Assembly: GCA_029940175.1 (NCBI GenBank)
Contig: JAOZRM010000042.1
Location: 1-17,858 of the forward strand
Source: Candidatus Sabulitectum sp.
Lineage (GTDB): Bacteria; Fermentibacterota; Fermentibacteria; Fermentibacterales; JCC-6
Direction of reading: 5' to 3'
DNA length: 17,858 bases
Shown: piece by piece, positions 1 through 7,159 of the stretch
Layout of the letters: each line of letters starts with the position of its first letter
How positions within the stretch are numbered: the first letter of the stretch is position 1
Translations under genes and position numbers: made by a program
Notes under the pieces: generated by a model
The model's input: the letters and a program-made list of their open reading frames with translations, nothing else
Databases searched by the model: none
What the model was told of the DNA's origin: nothing

Positions 1-55
1 TCTTAAACAAACAACTGAGTAAGCCAAGGCACTAAGATAACAAAATATGGATTGT

Positions 56-763
56 TCAGAACTGCTCTGCAAAAAGAGAGAAAGAAGGCGCGGTAAGTTG
101 TATGTCTCTGTTTATGCCGGTAATACTCACGGCAAGGTCCCACAAGCAAAGAAGACCGTACCCGAGAAGCCTGGTACTGAAAGTAATGACCAGAGGTACT
201 GATGAATCACCAACCGAAAGGTGAAGGCAAACCGTCTCCTCACCTGGACGCCATGCATCCGGGAGCCTTCCACCGGTTGGCCAAACTGAAAATACCAGTT
301 TCAACTCTGGAGCTGACGGTTCCGGTCTATTAAGCATGTCTATGAACCTGGACATGTCACCACCAAGGTGATGTATAACTGCCCGGATCTGAGAAGTTGT
401 TCGGACAGGATTGCTTGCAGGATCAGGAAAGGCTGTGACAAAATCAATACCGTCTTCCCTTCTATAGCCCAGCTCAAGAAGCGATGAAGCCTCTTCTGCA
501 CAGGCAGTAAGAAGAGCAGAAGCACCGGTGGCGGGTAAAATGGTACTTGAAACTGATTCATCCGTCCACAGGTTAACCTGCCTGAAGATACTCCTGACTC
601 TCTCTCCTGAAGGTGTTCTGGAAATGTCGGTAATGGTCTGACGAAGCCGTGGCAGTTGAGGAACTCGAACACCGGATCTGCCAAGGGCAGAACGTGCGGC
701 AGCTCGCTTGAAGAGAACATCAAGATCATTCAGTTTGTGCAACTCTGCGGGAAATTTTACCAA
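56..763 (-). CDS. hypothetical protein, coupled to xer
   Basis: I do not recognise this 235-residue protein. The frame starts with TTG at 763, preceded by an AGGGGG Shine-Dalgarno-like run about 8 nt upstream. It overlaps the last 7 nt of the recombinase gene, so translation is probably coupled. No signal peptide or membrane segment is evident. The first 65 residues are basic and arginine-rich (for example FKRAAARSALGRSGVRVP). Residues 78-100 look helical. Residues 150-215 alternate hydrophobic and polar residues like beta strands, with a Pro/Gly-rich turn at 161-175. There is no catalytic motif I can name. Its position as last gene of the LysM / bL12-like / xer run is the only functional hint. 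No clear hairpin terminator is visible in the 55 nt after its stop. Confidence 0.7.
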   Translation of the reverse strand: MVKFPAELHKLNDLDVLFKRAAARSALGRSGVRVPQLPRLRQTITDISRTPSGERVRSIFRQVNLWTDESVSSTILPATGASALLTACAEEASSLLELGYRREDGIDFVTAFPDPASNPVRTTSQIRAVIHHLGGDMSRFIDMLNRPEPSAPELKLVFSVWPTGGRLPDAWRPGEETVCLHLSVGDSSVPLVITFSTRLLGYGLLCLWDLAVSITGINRDIQLTAPSFSLFAEQF

Positions 764-1647
764 ATTCCTGTCCCCCTGGGGTGATATTTTTTTACGGCAT
801 CAGAAAGTCGTTTTCGGCTCACTGAAGTATATATCTCCGTGGTCCGAATGTCAGAGTGTCCAAGAAGCTCCTGAACAACCCTGAGATCAGCACCTCCTTC
901 AAGCAAATGCGTTGCGAATGAATGTCTCAGTGTATGGGGATGAATTTCAGAAGCAATACCGGCCTTAAGGGCTGAGTTATGCACAATATTCCACACCGTC
1001 ATTCTGGAAAGAGGGTTTCCGCTTTTTGTGAGAAACACAGTTCTACCGGACTTACTTCCAGAGATAAGCCCTCTCCACTGGTCCAGATAAACAGCCAGCC
1101 ACTCCACAGAAAGCTGACTCATCGGAACCATCCTCTCCTTTGCTCCTTTACCCAGAGGTCGCACCCACCCCTGATCAAGACTGAGTCTGTCAACCGTGAG
1201 CGAGACAAGCTCCCCCTCCCGCAAACCGGAGCCGTAGGCAAGTTCCATCAGGGCTCTGTTCCGCACTGAAAGAGCATCCCCACCTGTCCATACTTCAATA
1301 AGCCTGGTAACTTCTTCCACCGAGATACAATGAGGCATACGATGAATTCTTCCAGGCGGTCTGATCTTTGCCGCAGGGTTGGACACAATCACGCCCTTTT
1401 CAGCAAGATATGAGTAGAATGCCCTGAGTGAGGAAAGCTTCCGCGTGATAGTGGAAGGTGCTTGTCCTTTTTTTGAAAGATGCTGAAGCCACTGCCCCAG
1501 CTCTGCTGAATCAGCAGAGATCAGATCCCCGATGAACCGGGAGGATTCAATCAAATCCCGCCTGTAGGCAGAAACTGTATTGCCAGAGAGGTTTCTTACA
1601 AGAACCGCCCAGGCAAGAAAACTGTCAAGATGTTCGTCCGTGTCCAT
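757..1647 (-). CDS. xerC/xerD: Xer-type tyrosine site-specific recombinase
   Basis: This is a full-length (296 aa) tyrosine recombinase of the XerC/XerD family, which resolves chromosome dimers at dif during division. The N-terminal SAM-like core-binding domain spans about residues 4-90 and the catalytic domain about 105-290. All six active-site positions can be placed by spacing against E. coli XerD: Arg143 (GLRE), Lys167 (LGKGAK), His238 and Arg241 (HTLRH), His264 (LGHSD) and the nucleophile Tyr273 (EIYTSV). The start ATG at 1647 lies inside the upstream gene, overlapping its last 23 nt. The SD is weak (GGATGG), consistent with coupling. Sequence alone does not separate XerC from XerD, or from a single XerH/XerA-like system. 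No dif-like site was recognised in the window, and the conventional Xer length and lack of transposon context argue against an integrase of a mobile element. Confidence 0.93.
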   Translation of the reverse strand: MDTDEHLDSFLAWAVLVRNLSGNTVSAYRRDLIESSRFIGDLISADSAELGQWLQHLSKKGQAPSTITRKLSSLRAFYSYLAEKGVIVSNPAAKIRPPGRIHRMPHCISVEEVTRLIEVWTGGDALSVRNRALMELAYGSGLREGELVSLTVDRLSLDQGWVRPLGKGAKERMVPMSQLSVEWLAVYLDQWRGLISGSKSGRTVFLTKSGNPLSRMTVWNIVHNSALKAGIASEIHPHTLRHSFATHLLEGGADLRVVQELLGHSDIRTTEIYTSVSRKRLSDAVKKYHPRGTGIW

Positions 1648-2692
1648 TCAGCCATCCAAGCAATGATCTTCCGGGAACCGATTCCTTCGAGTAAGAAGAT
1701 CCTGGAACAAGAGATACTGGAACTCCACGATCGGTGAGCTCTGACATGGCCACAAGAGCATCAATACGCTCACTGAATCCTGCAAGAGCAACGGGAGCTC
1801 TTTCGATGAATTTCTGTACCTCTTCCGGGGTAAGATCAAGAACCTCGCACAGTGTTCCTTGAACCTGTTCTCTTTCGTGGTCAGCAACTGGATAAAGGTA
1901 TAACAGAACAGTCTTGTGTACATGATCAGGTGGAATGAGGTCAGTTTTATCAACCGGGATAACTCCGGGAATAACAGCAGCAGGTACGGTAAACCTGATT
2001 TCGTAAGGATCTGGAAAAACATTCTTGTTACCTTCATCATCCTCAACAACAGGTGGAATCTCTATTTGCACCGATGGAGCATTCTGAAGACCGGCAACAG
2101 AAGTATCGAGCATAACTCTGTCACCCGGTTTGCTTTCGCTATCGTCGGTAATGTTGACAGAAGAAGTGTTTTTCCGGCTCTTTTCAGCTTTGTCCTGAAA
2201 AACCTCACTGGATCGTGACGTACGATTCCTTCTGCTGGACACCCCTATCAGATCCTGGGGAGACCGAATCTCCACAATTCCGCCAGCCCTCTCAAGAATT
2301 CTCTTAATGGACTCAGCAGTAGCCATATCCGCATTCAGTTTAAGTGCAATTGGAATCCGTGCAAGAAAATGTATCACTTCTTCAGATTGCAGGCGGCTCA
2401 GTTTCTGAAGGGCAATTCTCAGCCTGCCCCGGCTGCCGGGACGATAACCCATAAGAACCGGAACGCATGCAACTTCGTCGCGCTGTATAACAATTTGCAC
2501 TGAACCGTCATTGGGGAGTTCGGCTGAAAGAGCATCAGCGCTTTCCCTGGACAGACCTGACTGAAGAACCATACCCTGAGGGGAATCAAGCAAAACTCTC
2601 ACCGAGTCAATAGTCTCTCCGGTTCTTGCATACAAGACAGCGAGAATCCTGCCTGAAGGATTACTCCCCCTTAGAACAATCTTCCAGAACAT
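1625..2692 (-). CDS. protein with three ribosomal bL12 C-terminal-like domains
   Basis: This 355-residue protein has no signal peptide and contains three related segments of about 68 residues, at about 2-70, 76-143 and 260-330. Each resembles the C-terminal domain of ribosomal protein bL12 (L7/L12): a hydrophobic strand (WKIVL / VPVLM / TVLLYL), a helix, a turn with a conserved Pro (LLDSPQGMVL / FLARIPIALKL / FIERAPVALAG), a second helix beginning with acidic residues, then a closing strand (VQIVI / IVEIR / VSLVP). Copy 2 even ends ERAGGIVEI, like the bL12 ending EEAGAEVEV. Copies 2 and 3 are separated by about 115 polar, probably disordered residues (145-258). The bL12 N-terminal dimerisation domain is absent, so this is not the ribosomal protein. 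Start ATG at 2692 has GAGG 7 nt upstream, overlapping the LysM gene's stop. Function is unknown; bL12-CTD-like domains often act as protein-docking modules, so a scaffold role is an inference. Confidence 0.8.
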   Translation of the reverse strand: MFWKIVLRGSNPSGRILAVLYARTGETIDSVRVLLDSPQGMVLQSGLSRESADALSAELPNDGSVQIVIQRDEVACVPVLMGYRPGSRGRLRIALQKLSRLQSEEVIHFLARIPIALKLNADMATAESIKRILERAGGIVEIRSPQDLIGVSSRRNRTSRSSEVFQDKAEKSRKNTSSVNITDDSESKPGDRVMLDTSVAGLQNAPSVQIEIPPVVEDDEGNKNVFPDPYEIRFTVPAAVIPGVIPVDKTDLIPPDHVHKTVLLYLYPVADHEREQVQGTLCEVLDLTPEEVQKFIERAPVALAGFSERIDALVAMSELTDRGVPVSLVPGSSYSKESVPGRSLLGWLNGHGRTS

Positions 2693-2701
2693 ACATCTGC
2701 C

Positions 2702-3706
2702 TCAGTCAACCTGGCTTCGACTGAGATAGAGCTTGTCTCCCAATTCAATTAAGTTTGCAGTTCTGGTATTCACGATCAACGCAGCACAACTTCTGTCCTC
2801 AGTGGTAAGAACCACAACATCTGCAATTGGAATCTCTGCTGTTGAAACCCAGACTTCGTTAACATCTCTTACCTGTTCACTGGCTGCATAAGCGGTGAAT
2901 ACATCTCCCGGACTGATTCCCTGTGAACTTCCAGCACTGAGATAAACAACATCAAATGTGTAAGCACAATCCCTGTCAGGATCCCTGAATCCCAGTACCC
3001 AGAGAAGCCCTCTGTCTACTCCTTCTTCATTGTGCACGTATATATCATCAGCAGTACGGTAGGGTACAAGACAGTCTCCTTCAAGGACGGGAAGATAACC
3101 GTGCTGTACTTTTGCTATGGATGTGGAAGGAGTAATGCTTTCAACCTGGCAGACCCCTGCAACTCTGATGACACGTCCCGTGTTACCGGTTTCAGGATCT
3201 TCAACTTCTTCGCATTCCCGGAGGATATGGAAAACCCTGCCAACCTCAACCCCCTGGTCTGCGCCGAAGTCAAGTTCCAGCAAATCACCGGGAAGAGCTG
3301 TCAAGTGTCGGTAAACACCCTCTTCCTCTGCATTTGTCGCAAGAACGTATCCCTCAGGATTCAGTGGGGAGTAAGTGACAAATCCTGCTGATTCTCTCTG
3401 AATTCGGGAAAGAATTGGTTCGCTGGATGTGATGAGAACCGTACCTGCAGACAAGTCATTTACATATCTGGTAGATCCGGGTGAAACAAATCCCTCTGTG
3501 GCATTGGGAATGTACAGTACCATTCCCGGCACAAGATACTCAGCACCCGGCAGTTCAGGATTAGCGGCAAGAATATCTACCCATTTTTCCCATGTACCGT
3601 AATAATGTAAGGAAATATCGGAAAGAGTATCACCATAACCAACAACATACTCACTTGCGGTTGAAGCAGTTGCAAGTAATGCGAATAAACAGATCAAGAA
3701 CCTCAT
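2702..3706 (-). CDS. exported LysM-domain protein
   Basis: A 334-residue exported protein. Residues 1-17 form a signal peptide (MRFLICLFALLATASTA, cleavage near A17-S18). A LysM domain follows at about 20-68 (EYVVGYGDTLSDIS..., with the YYG and W residues and the NPEL and PGMVLYIP motifs typical of the family), which binds peptidoglycan glycan. The rest contains two beta-rich segments, about 139-216 and 248-329, each with a G-[VI]-x-x-G-[RD]-V-F motif (QGVEVGRVFHI and QGISPGDVFTA) and each ending in a GDxL strand. They look like a tandem repeat similar to the C-terminal domains of FlgT-like or LysM/SH3-like envelope proteins. Start ATG at 3706 is set by GGAGGT 6-7 nt upstream. It is the first gene behind the promoter at 3763-3792 and is followed 9 nt later by the bL12-like gene. 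It probably sits in the periplasm on the cell wall; no hydrolase domain is seen. Confidence 0.85.
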   Translation of the reverse strand: MRFLICLFALLATASTASEYVVGYGDTLSDISLHYYGTWEKWVDILAANPELPGAEYLVPGMVLYIPNATEGFVSPGSTRYVNDLSAGTVLITSSEPILSRIQRESAGFVTYSPLNPEGYVLATNAEEEGVYRHLTALPGDLLELDFGADQGVEVGRVFHILRECEEVEDPETGNTGRVIRVAGVCQVESITPSTSIAKVQHGYLPVLEGDCLVPYRTADDIYVHNEEGVDRGLLWVLGFRDPDRDCAYTFDVVYLSAGSSQGISPGDVFTAYAASEQVRDVNEVWVSTAEIPIADVVVLTTEDRSCAALIVNTRTANLIELGDKLYLSRSQVD

Positions 3707-3762
3707 CAGCTCACCTCCAGTTCAAAAGTGGTAGCGCAATCTCCAATATCATAACTTCATAA

Positions 3763-3792
3763 ATTCTAAACTAAGAGGCATAGGTAAGTCAA
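3763..3792 (-). promoter_or_regulatory. sigma70-like promoter for the LysM-xer operon
   Basis: Reading the minus strand, TTGACT (3787-3792) is followed after 18 nt by TAGAAT (3763-3768). Both boxes differ from consensus at one position. The expected start of transcription near 3756 leaves a leader of about 50 nt before the SD GGAGGT and the ATG at 3706. The -35 box begins 7 nt after the stop codon of the upstream lipoprotein gene, so this would be an internal promoter that lets the last four genes be expressed separately from lon. Confidence 0.6.
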
Positions 3793-3799
3793 CCCGCTT

Positions 3800-4519
3800 T
3801 TATCTGCCTGCAGGATGAAAAACAACAGTGCCGGGAAGGGTGCCGGTGGTACCGGCTTTTACTGTGACGGAATAAACTCCTCTTGGCTCAAAACTGCCTT
3901 CCTGAGGAACGTTAACAGCCAGCATCAGATATCCGGAATCAGGTGACTCTCCGATCCAGCTGCTTCCAGCTGCAACCGGTTGACCTTCACCCACCTTAAA
4001 AACCAGTTGTCCGGAAGTCGCGCCGGGAACCAGAGCAGTGGAAGATGAGAATTTTTCCTGTCCTCCGGGGCTGGCAGTACCTGTTTCAGTAACAACAGTT
4101 CCTGTGCTGCCAAGAGAAAGAATCTCACCCTTATCGAGCTCTATACCGGTATCCAACCATCCCAGTGCCGCGTCAACAGCAAACATTCCCTGATAAATCT
4201 CAGTGCTTCCCCATACTACCAGATAAACCGAGTCCACAGGAATTGAGGAAGAGCCTGATCTGATCATCCCTCCGGACGCCGTTACCTCTCCGGCAAATGT
4301 TCTTCCATCAAGACACCAGATCCGACCTGATTCAGGCACCTCGGCTGATCCTCCACCTGCAAAAATAGCCGTTCCGGATTGTATCGTCTGAAGCTCTCCG
4401 GTTAAAACTGTTCCGTCTGCTGCTACAAAAACATCAACCGGTTTGTTTGCACAGGCAGAAAGAAACAGAAAAACCATTACTACAGTAAAAAATGATCGTG
4501 TATTTTTTATGCTAGTCAC
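3800..4519 (-). CDS. lipoprotein with PA-IL (LecA)-like domain
   Basis: A 239-residue predicted lipoprotein: hydrophobic residues 10-22 end in the lipobox LSAC (Cys23). Residues 30-104 hold two short duplicated beta units, each starting DG-[TR]-x-[LF]-x-GE (DGTVLTGEL and DGRTFAGEV), resembling a repeated small-barrel fold. Residues about 113-222 resemble the PA-IL/LecA galactose-binding lectin fold: GWLDTGIELDKGEILSL, SGQLVFKVGEG, then SGYLMLAVNVPQEGSF and VYSVTV. The loop that in LecA carries the calcium and sugar ligands (NDVPGTYGNN) is shortened and lacks the Asp here, so calcium-dependent galactose binding is doubtful. The start is GTG at 4519, overlapping lon by 8 nt (GGTGACTAG) without a convincing SD, which implies translational coupling. 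Likely anchored in the periplasm or on the outer membrane. Confidence 0.78.
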   Translation of the reverse strand: MTSIKNTRSFFTVVMVFLFLSACANKPVDVFVAADGTVLTGELQTIQSGTAIFAGGGSAEVPESGRIWCLDGRTFAGEVTASGGMIRSGSSSIPVDSVYLVVWGSTEIYQGMFAVDAALGWLDTGIELDKGEILSLGSTGTVVTETGTASPGGQEKFSSSTALVPGATSGQLVFKVGEGQPVAAGSSWIGESPDSGYLMLAVNVPQEGSFEPRGVYSVTVKAGTTGTLPGTVVFHPAGR

Positions 4520-6806
4520 CCCATACTATTAAGTGATCCATTGCCTGACCAATCCCGGAAATGGGTACAAATTCTAAAGCATCCCTTTGGGCCACGGGTA
4601 CATCCTCAAGATCCCTGATGTTTTCTTCCGGAAGCAGAACACGCTCAATACCCGCAGAAAGCGCACCAATAACCTTCTCCTTGATACCCCCCACGGGAAG
4701 CACTTTCCCCCGTAAAGTGATCTCACCTGTGACCGCTGTTTTATTTCGGACAGGCTTTCCACTCAGTGCACTGAGAATTGAAGCGGTGATGGCAACTCCC
4801 GCAGAAGGACCGTCTTTGGGAGTAGCGCCTGCAGGGACGTGAATGTGTATATCAAATTCAGCAGGATTATTGCATAGATCGCTCTTATTCGATCTTATCC
4901 AGCTCAATGCTGCCTGAGCAGATTCCTTCATTACATCCCCCAGCTGTCCGGTAAGAATCAGCTTACCGTTACCAGGCAACAGAAGGGTCTCAATCATAAG
5001 AATCTCACCGCCTACTGCTGTCCAGGCAAGGCCGGTGGCCACACCGACCGCTGGTTCAGAAAGAATCGATTCTCTGGTGAATTTCCACGACCCCAGAAAG
5101 TCGGGAACTGTCTTCCCGGTGATGACAATAAGCGCGGGATCTCCAGAGGCTACTCTAACGGCGTGCTTCCTGCAGATAGTACCAATGCATCGTTCCAGCT
5201 CTCTTACTCCAGCTTCGCGAGTGTATCGCTTAACAATACAACGCAATCCACTTCTCTTAAATCGGATCAGCTTTCCGGAAAGACCTGTTCTCTTTACCTG
5301 CCTTCTAACAAGATACCTCCTGGCGATCTCAATCTTGTCATCCTCGGTGTATCCTGGAATACGGATTATCTCCATTCTGTCACGGAGGGGGCCAGGTATT
5401 GTATCCAGGGTATTCCCGGTGGTGATGAATTTTACAGAACTTAGATCGAAGGGAGTGTTAAGGTAGTTATCTCTGAATGAATAGTTCTGCTCCGGATCAA
5501 GTACTTCCAGAAGAGCTGAAGTAGGGTCTCCGCGGAAATCCCTCCCGATCTTGTCTATTTCATCAAGCATGAACACAGGATTAGATGCTCCTGCATCCTT
5601 CAGCCCCTGGATAATTCTTCCAGGCATAGCCCCTATGTAGGTTTTTCTATGACCTCTTATCTCTGCTTCATCATGAACTCCACCAAGACTCAATCTAACA
5701 AATTTCCTGCCGAGAGCTCTGGCTATAGATCTGCCCATACTTGTTTTTCCCACACCGGGAGGACCAACAAAACAGATAATAGGTGCTTTACCTGATGGAT
5801 TCAGTTTGCGAACTGCAAGAAACTCAAGCACCCTTTCCTTGACATCTTTAAGGTCGTAATGATCCTCGTTGAGAATATTTTCCGCCTCTCCAATATCAAG
5901 GCGATCTACCGTTGCATCCATCCATGGTAGTTGAAGTATCCATTCAATATAGCTTCTAGCCACTCCTGCCTCAGGAGAACCCGGATGAAGTTTTGAAAGC
6001 CTTTTAAGCTCCTCCGCAGCAGCAGTTCTTGCAGATTCCGGAAGCTCTTTCATGTCCAGTCTCTCTCCCAGTTCTACTGCATCCGGATTAATCGAAGAGC
6101 CGCCAAGTTCCTTCTGTATTACCTTCATTTTCTCCTTGAGGTAATACTCTTTCTGATCCTGCTCCATCTCCATACGAACCTGACCCTCAATGTGTTCTCT
6201 GAGTTTCAATCTTTGAATCTCATAGTTCATCATTGATCTCAGCAGTCGGAATCTGCGGATTATGCTGTCCTCTTCAAGAAATGTCTGCTTTCTGGCCAGA
6301 GAAGCCTCCAGACCGCTTGCAGCCACAAAACCAAGTCTTTCCGGATCTCTAAGAAGAGTGATAAGCTGAAGTTCATCAGGGATTCCAGGAGTAAGTTCCA
6401 TTATTTTTCGAAGCTGCATTTCGATAGATCGACGCCAGGCCTCAAGCTCATCCGTGCTATCCGGATAAGTGGTATTGAGCCTCTGAACTCTTGCGCTGTT
6501 GATGTTGTCAACCGTAAGGTCCTCAATGATCCTGAACCTGTACAATCCCTTCAGCGTAAGTCTCACAACATCACCGGGAAAACGGTAAAGCTTGTATATC
6601 CCTGCGGCAGTGCCCACAGAATAGCCCTCTCCTGACGGAGACTCAGCCACAACTCCAATAATTTTGTCACGTTCCACTGCGTAATCTATCATTGCAATCA
6701 TGTCAGGATCTGTTACAGTAAGCGGCAGGATCGTATAGGGCATAAGTATACCCTCACCAAACATATGGATTGGTATTATCTCGGGAGTTTCCTCACCTTT
6801 TGTCAT
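4512..6806 (-). CDS. lon: ATP-dependent protease Lon
   Basis: Lon is the cytoplasmic AAA+ serine protease that degrades misfolded and regulatory proteins. From the ATG at 6806 it has 764 residues, close to the usual 780-800. The order is an N-terminal LON substrate-binding domain (about 10-200), a coiled helical region, then the AAA+ module with Walker A GPPGVGKT (348-355), Walker B FMLDEIDK (412-419) and a GPLRDRME sensor region. The protease domain has the catalytic dyad Ser668 (KDGPSAG) and Lys711 (GGIKEK). I chose the ATG at 6806 because it overlaps the hsp20 stop as ATGA, with GAGGG 12 nt upstream. A GTG at 6827 is also in frame and would add seven residues, but it lacks an SD. The N-terminal domain is divergent (it begins EIIPIHMFGEGILMPYTILP), with the central FPG region replaced. 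Confidence 0.95.
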   Translation of the reverse strand: MTKGEETPEIIPIHMFGEGILMPYTILPLTVTDPDMIAMIDYAVERDKIIGVVAESPSGEGYSVGTAAGIYKLYRFPGDVVRLTLKGLYRFRIIEDLTVDNINSARVQRLNTTYPDSTDELEAWRRSIEMQLRKIMELTPGIPDELQLITLLRDPERLGFVAASGLEASLARKQTFLEEDSIIRRFRLLRSMMNYEIQRLKLREHIEGQVRMEMEQDQKEYYLKEKMKVIQKELGGSSINPDAVELGERLDMKELPESARTAAAEELKRLSKLHPGSPEAGVARSYIEWILQLPWMDATVDRLDIGEAENILNEDHYDLKDVKERVLEFLAVRKLNPSGKAPIICFVGPPGVGKTSMGRSIARALGRKFVRLSLGGVHDEAEIRGHRKTYIGAMPGRIIQGLKDAGASNPVFMLDEIDKIGRDFRGDPTSALLEVLDPEQNYSFRDNYLNTPFDLSSVKFITTGNTLDTIPGPLRDRMEIIRIPGYTEDDKIEIARRYLVRRQVKRTGLSGKLIRFKRSGLRCIVKRYTREAGVRELERCIGTICRKHAVRVASGDPALIVITGKTVPDFLGSWKFTRESILSEPAVGVATGLAWTAVGGEILMIETLLLPGNGKLILTGQLGDVMKESAQAALSWIRSNKSDLCNNPAEFDIHIHVPAGATPKDGPSAGVAITASILSALSGKPVRNKTAVTGEITLRGKVLPVGGIKEKVIGALSAGIERVLLPEENIRDLEDVPVAQRDALEFVPISGIGQAMDHLIVWGD

Positions 6807-7156
6807 AAATTTCTGTTTCCCTCGCACTGCACCGGGATAGAAACCTTAACAGGCTTCTGCCTCATAAGTGTGATGTGAAGTACACCGGAGTTAAGCTCAG
6901 CAGAAACACTGGTTGTATCAACTCTTGATGGAAGGTGTATCTCTCTCTGAAAGTTGCCTGTCTGAATTTCGATAGCCAGTGCTGTTGCACCCTGAAAGGG
7001 CATATTTCTGACTCCCCGTACTCTAACAGTAAGGGGAGTCACTTCCAATTCAATTTCATCCCGGTCTACACCGGGTACCTCCACAAAGACCTCAAACCCT
7101 TCCGGGGTACCATATACGTCCGCATGAAGGACCCAGTTATCCGTATTTCTATACAT
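6803..7156 (-). CDS. small heat shock protein, Hsp20/alpha-crystallin family
   Basis: A 117-residue holdase chaperone that would bind unfolding proteins without ATP. The alpha-crystallin domain covers about residues 8-100: ADVYGTPEGFEVFVEVPGVDRDEIELEV at its start, then FQREIHLPSRVD and the signature SAELNSGVLHITL near its end. The C-terminal tail carries the I-x-V oligomerisation motif (IPV, residues 107-109). The N-terminal arm is very short (about 8 residues), which usually means small oligomers. Start ATG at 7156 lies 3 nt after the stop of the PEGA/TonB gene; the SD is weak. The gene overlaps lon by 4 nt (ATGA), a chaperone-protease pairing that fits handing damaged proteins to Lon. Confidence 0.93.
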   Translation of the reverse strand: MYRNTDNWVLHADVYGTPEGFEVFVEVPGVDRDEIELEVTPLTVRVRGVRNMPFQGATALAIEIQTGNFQREIHLPSRVDTTSVSAELNSGVLHITLMRQKPVKVSIPVQCEGNRNL

Positions 7157-7159
7157 CTT

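Noticed and set aside
1..55. Terminator after the 235-aa gene
   Set aside because: Only a three-pair GCC/GGC match with a two-nt loop; not a credible hairpin.
340..729. 129-codon minus-strand frame inside the 235-aa gene
   Set aside because: Lies in another frame of the 235-aa gene, whose SD and coupling to xer are better supported; the product reads like a shifted frame.
757..1647. Recombinase as integrase of a mobile element, with attachment sites or a nearby dif
   Set aside because: No flanking direct repeats, tRNA gene or phage genes, and no dif-like 28-mer recognised; its length and motifs fit a housekeeping Xer.
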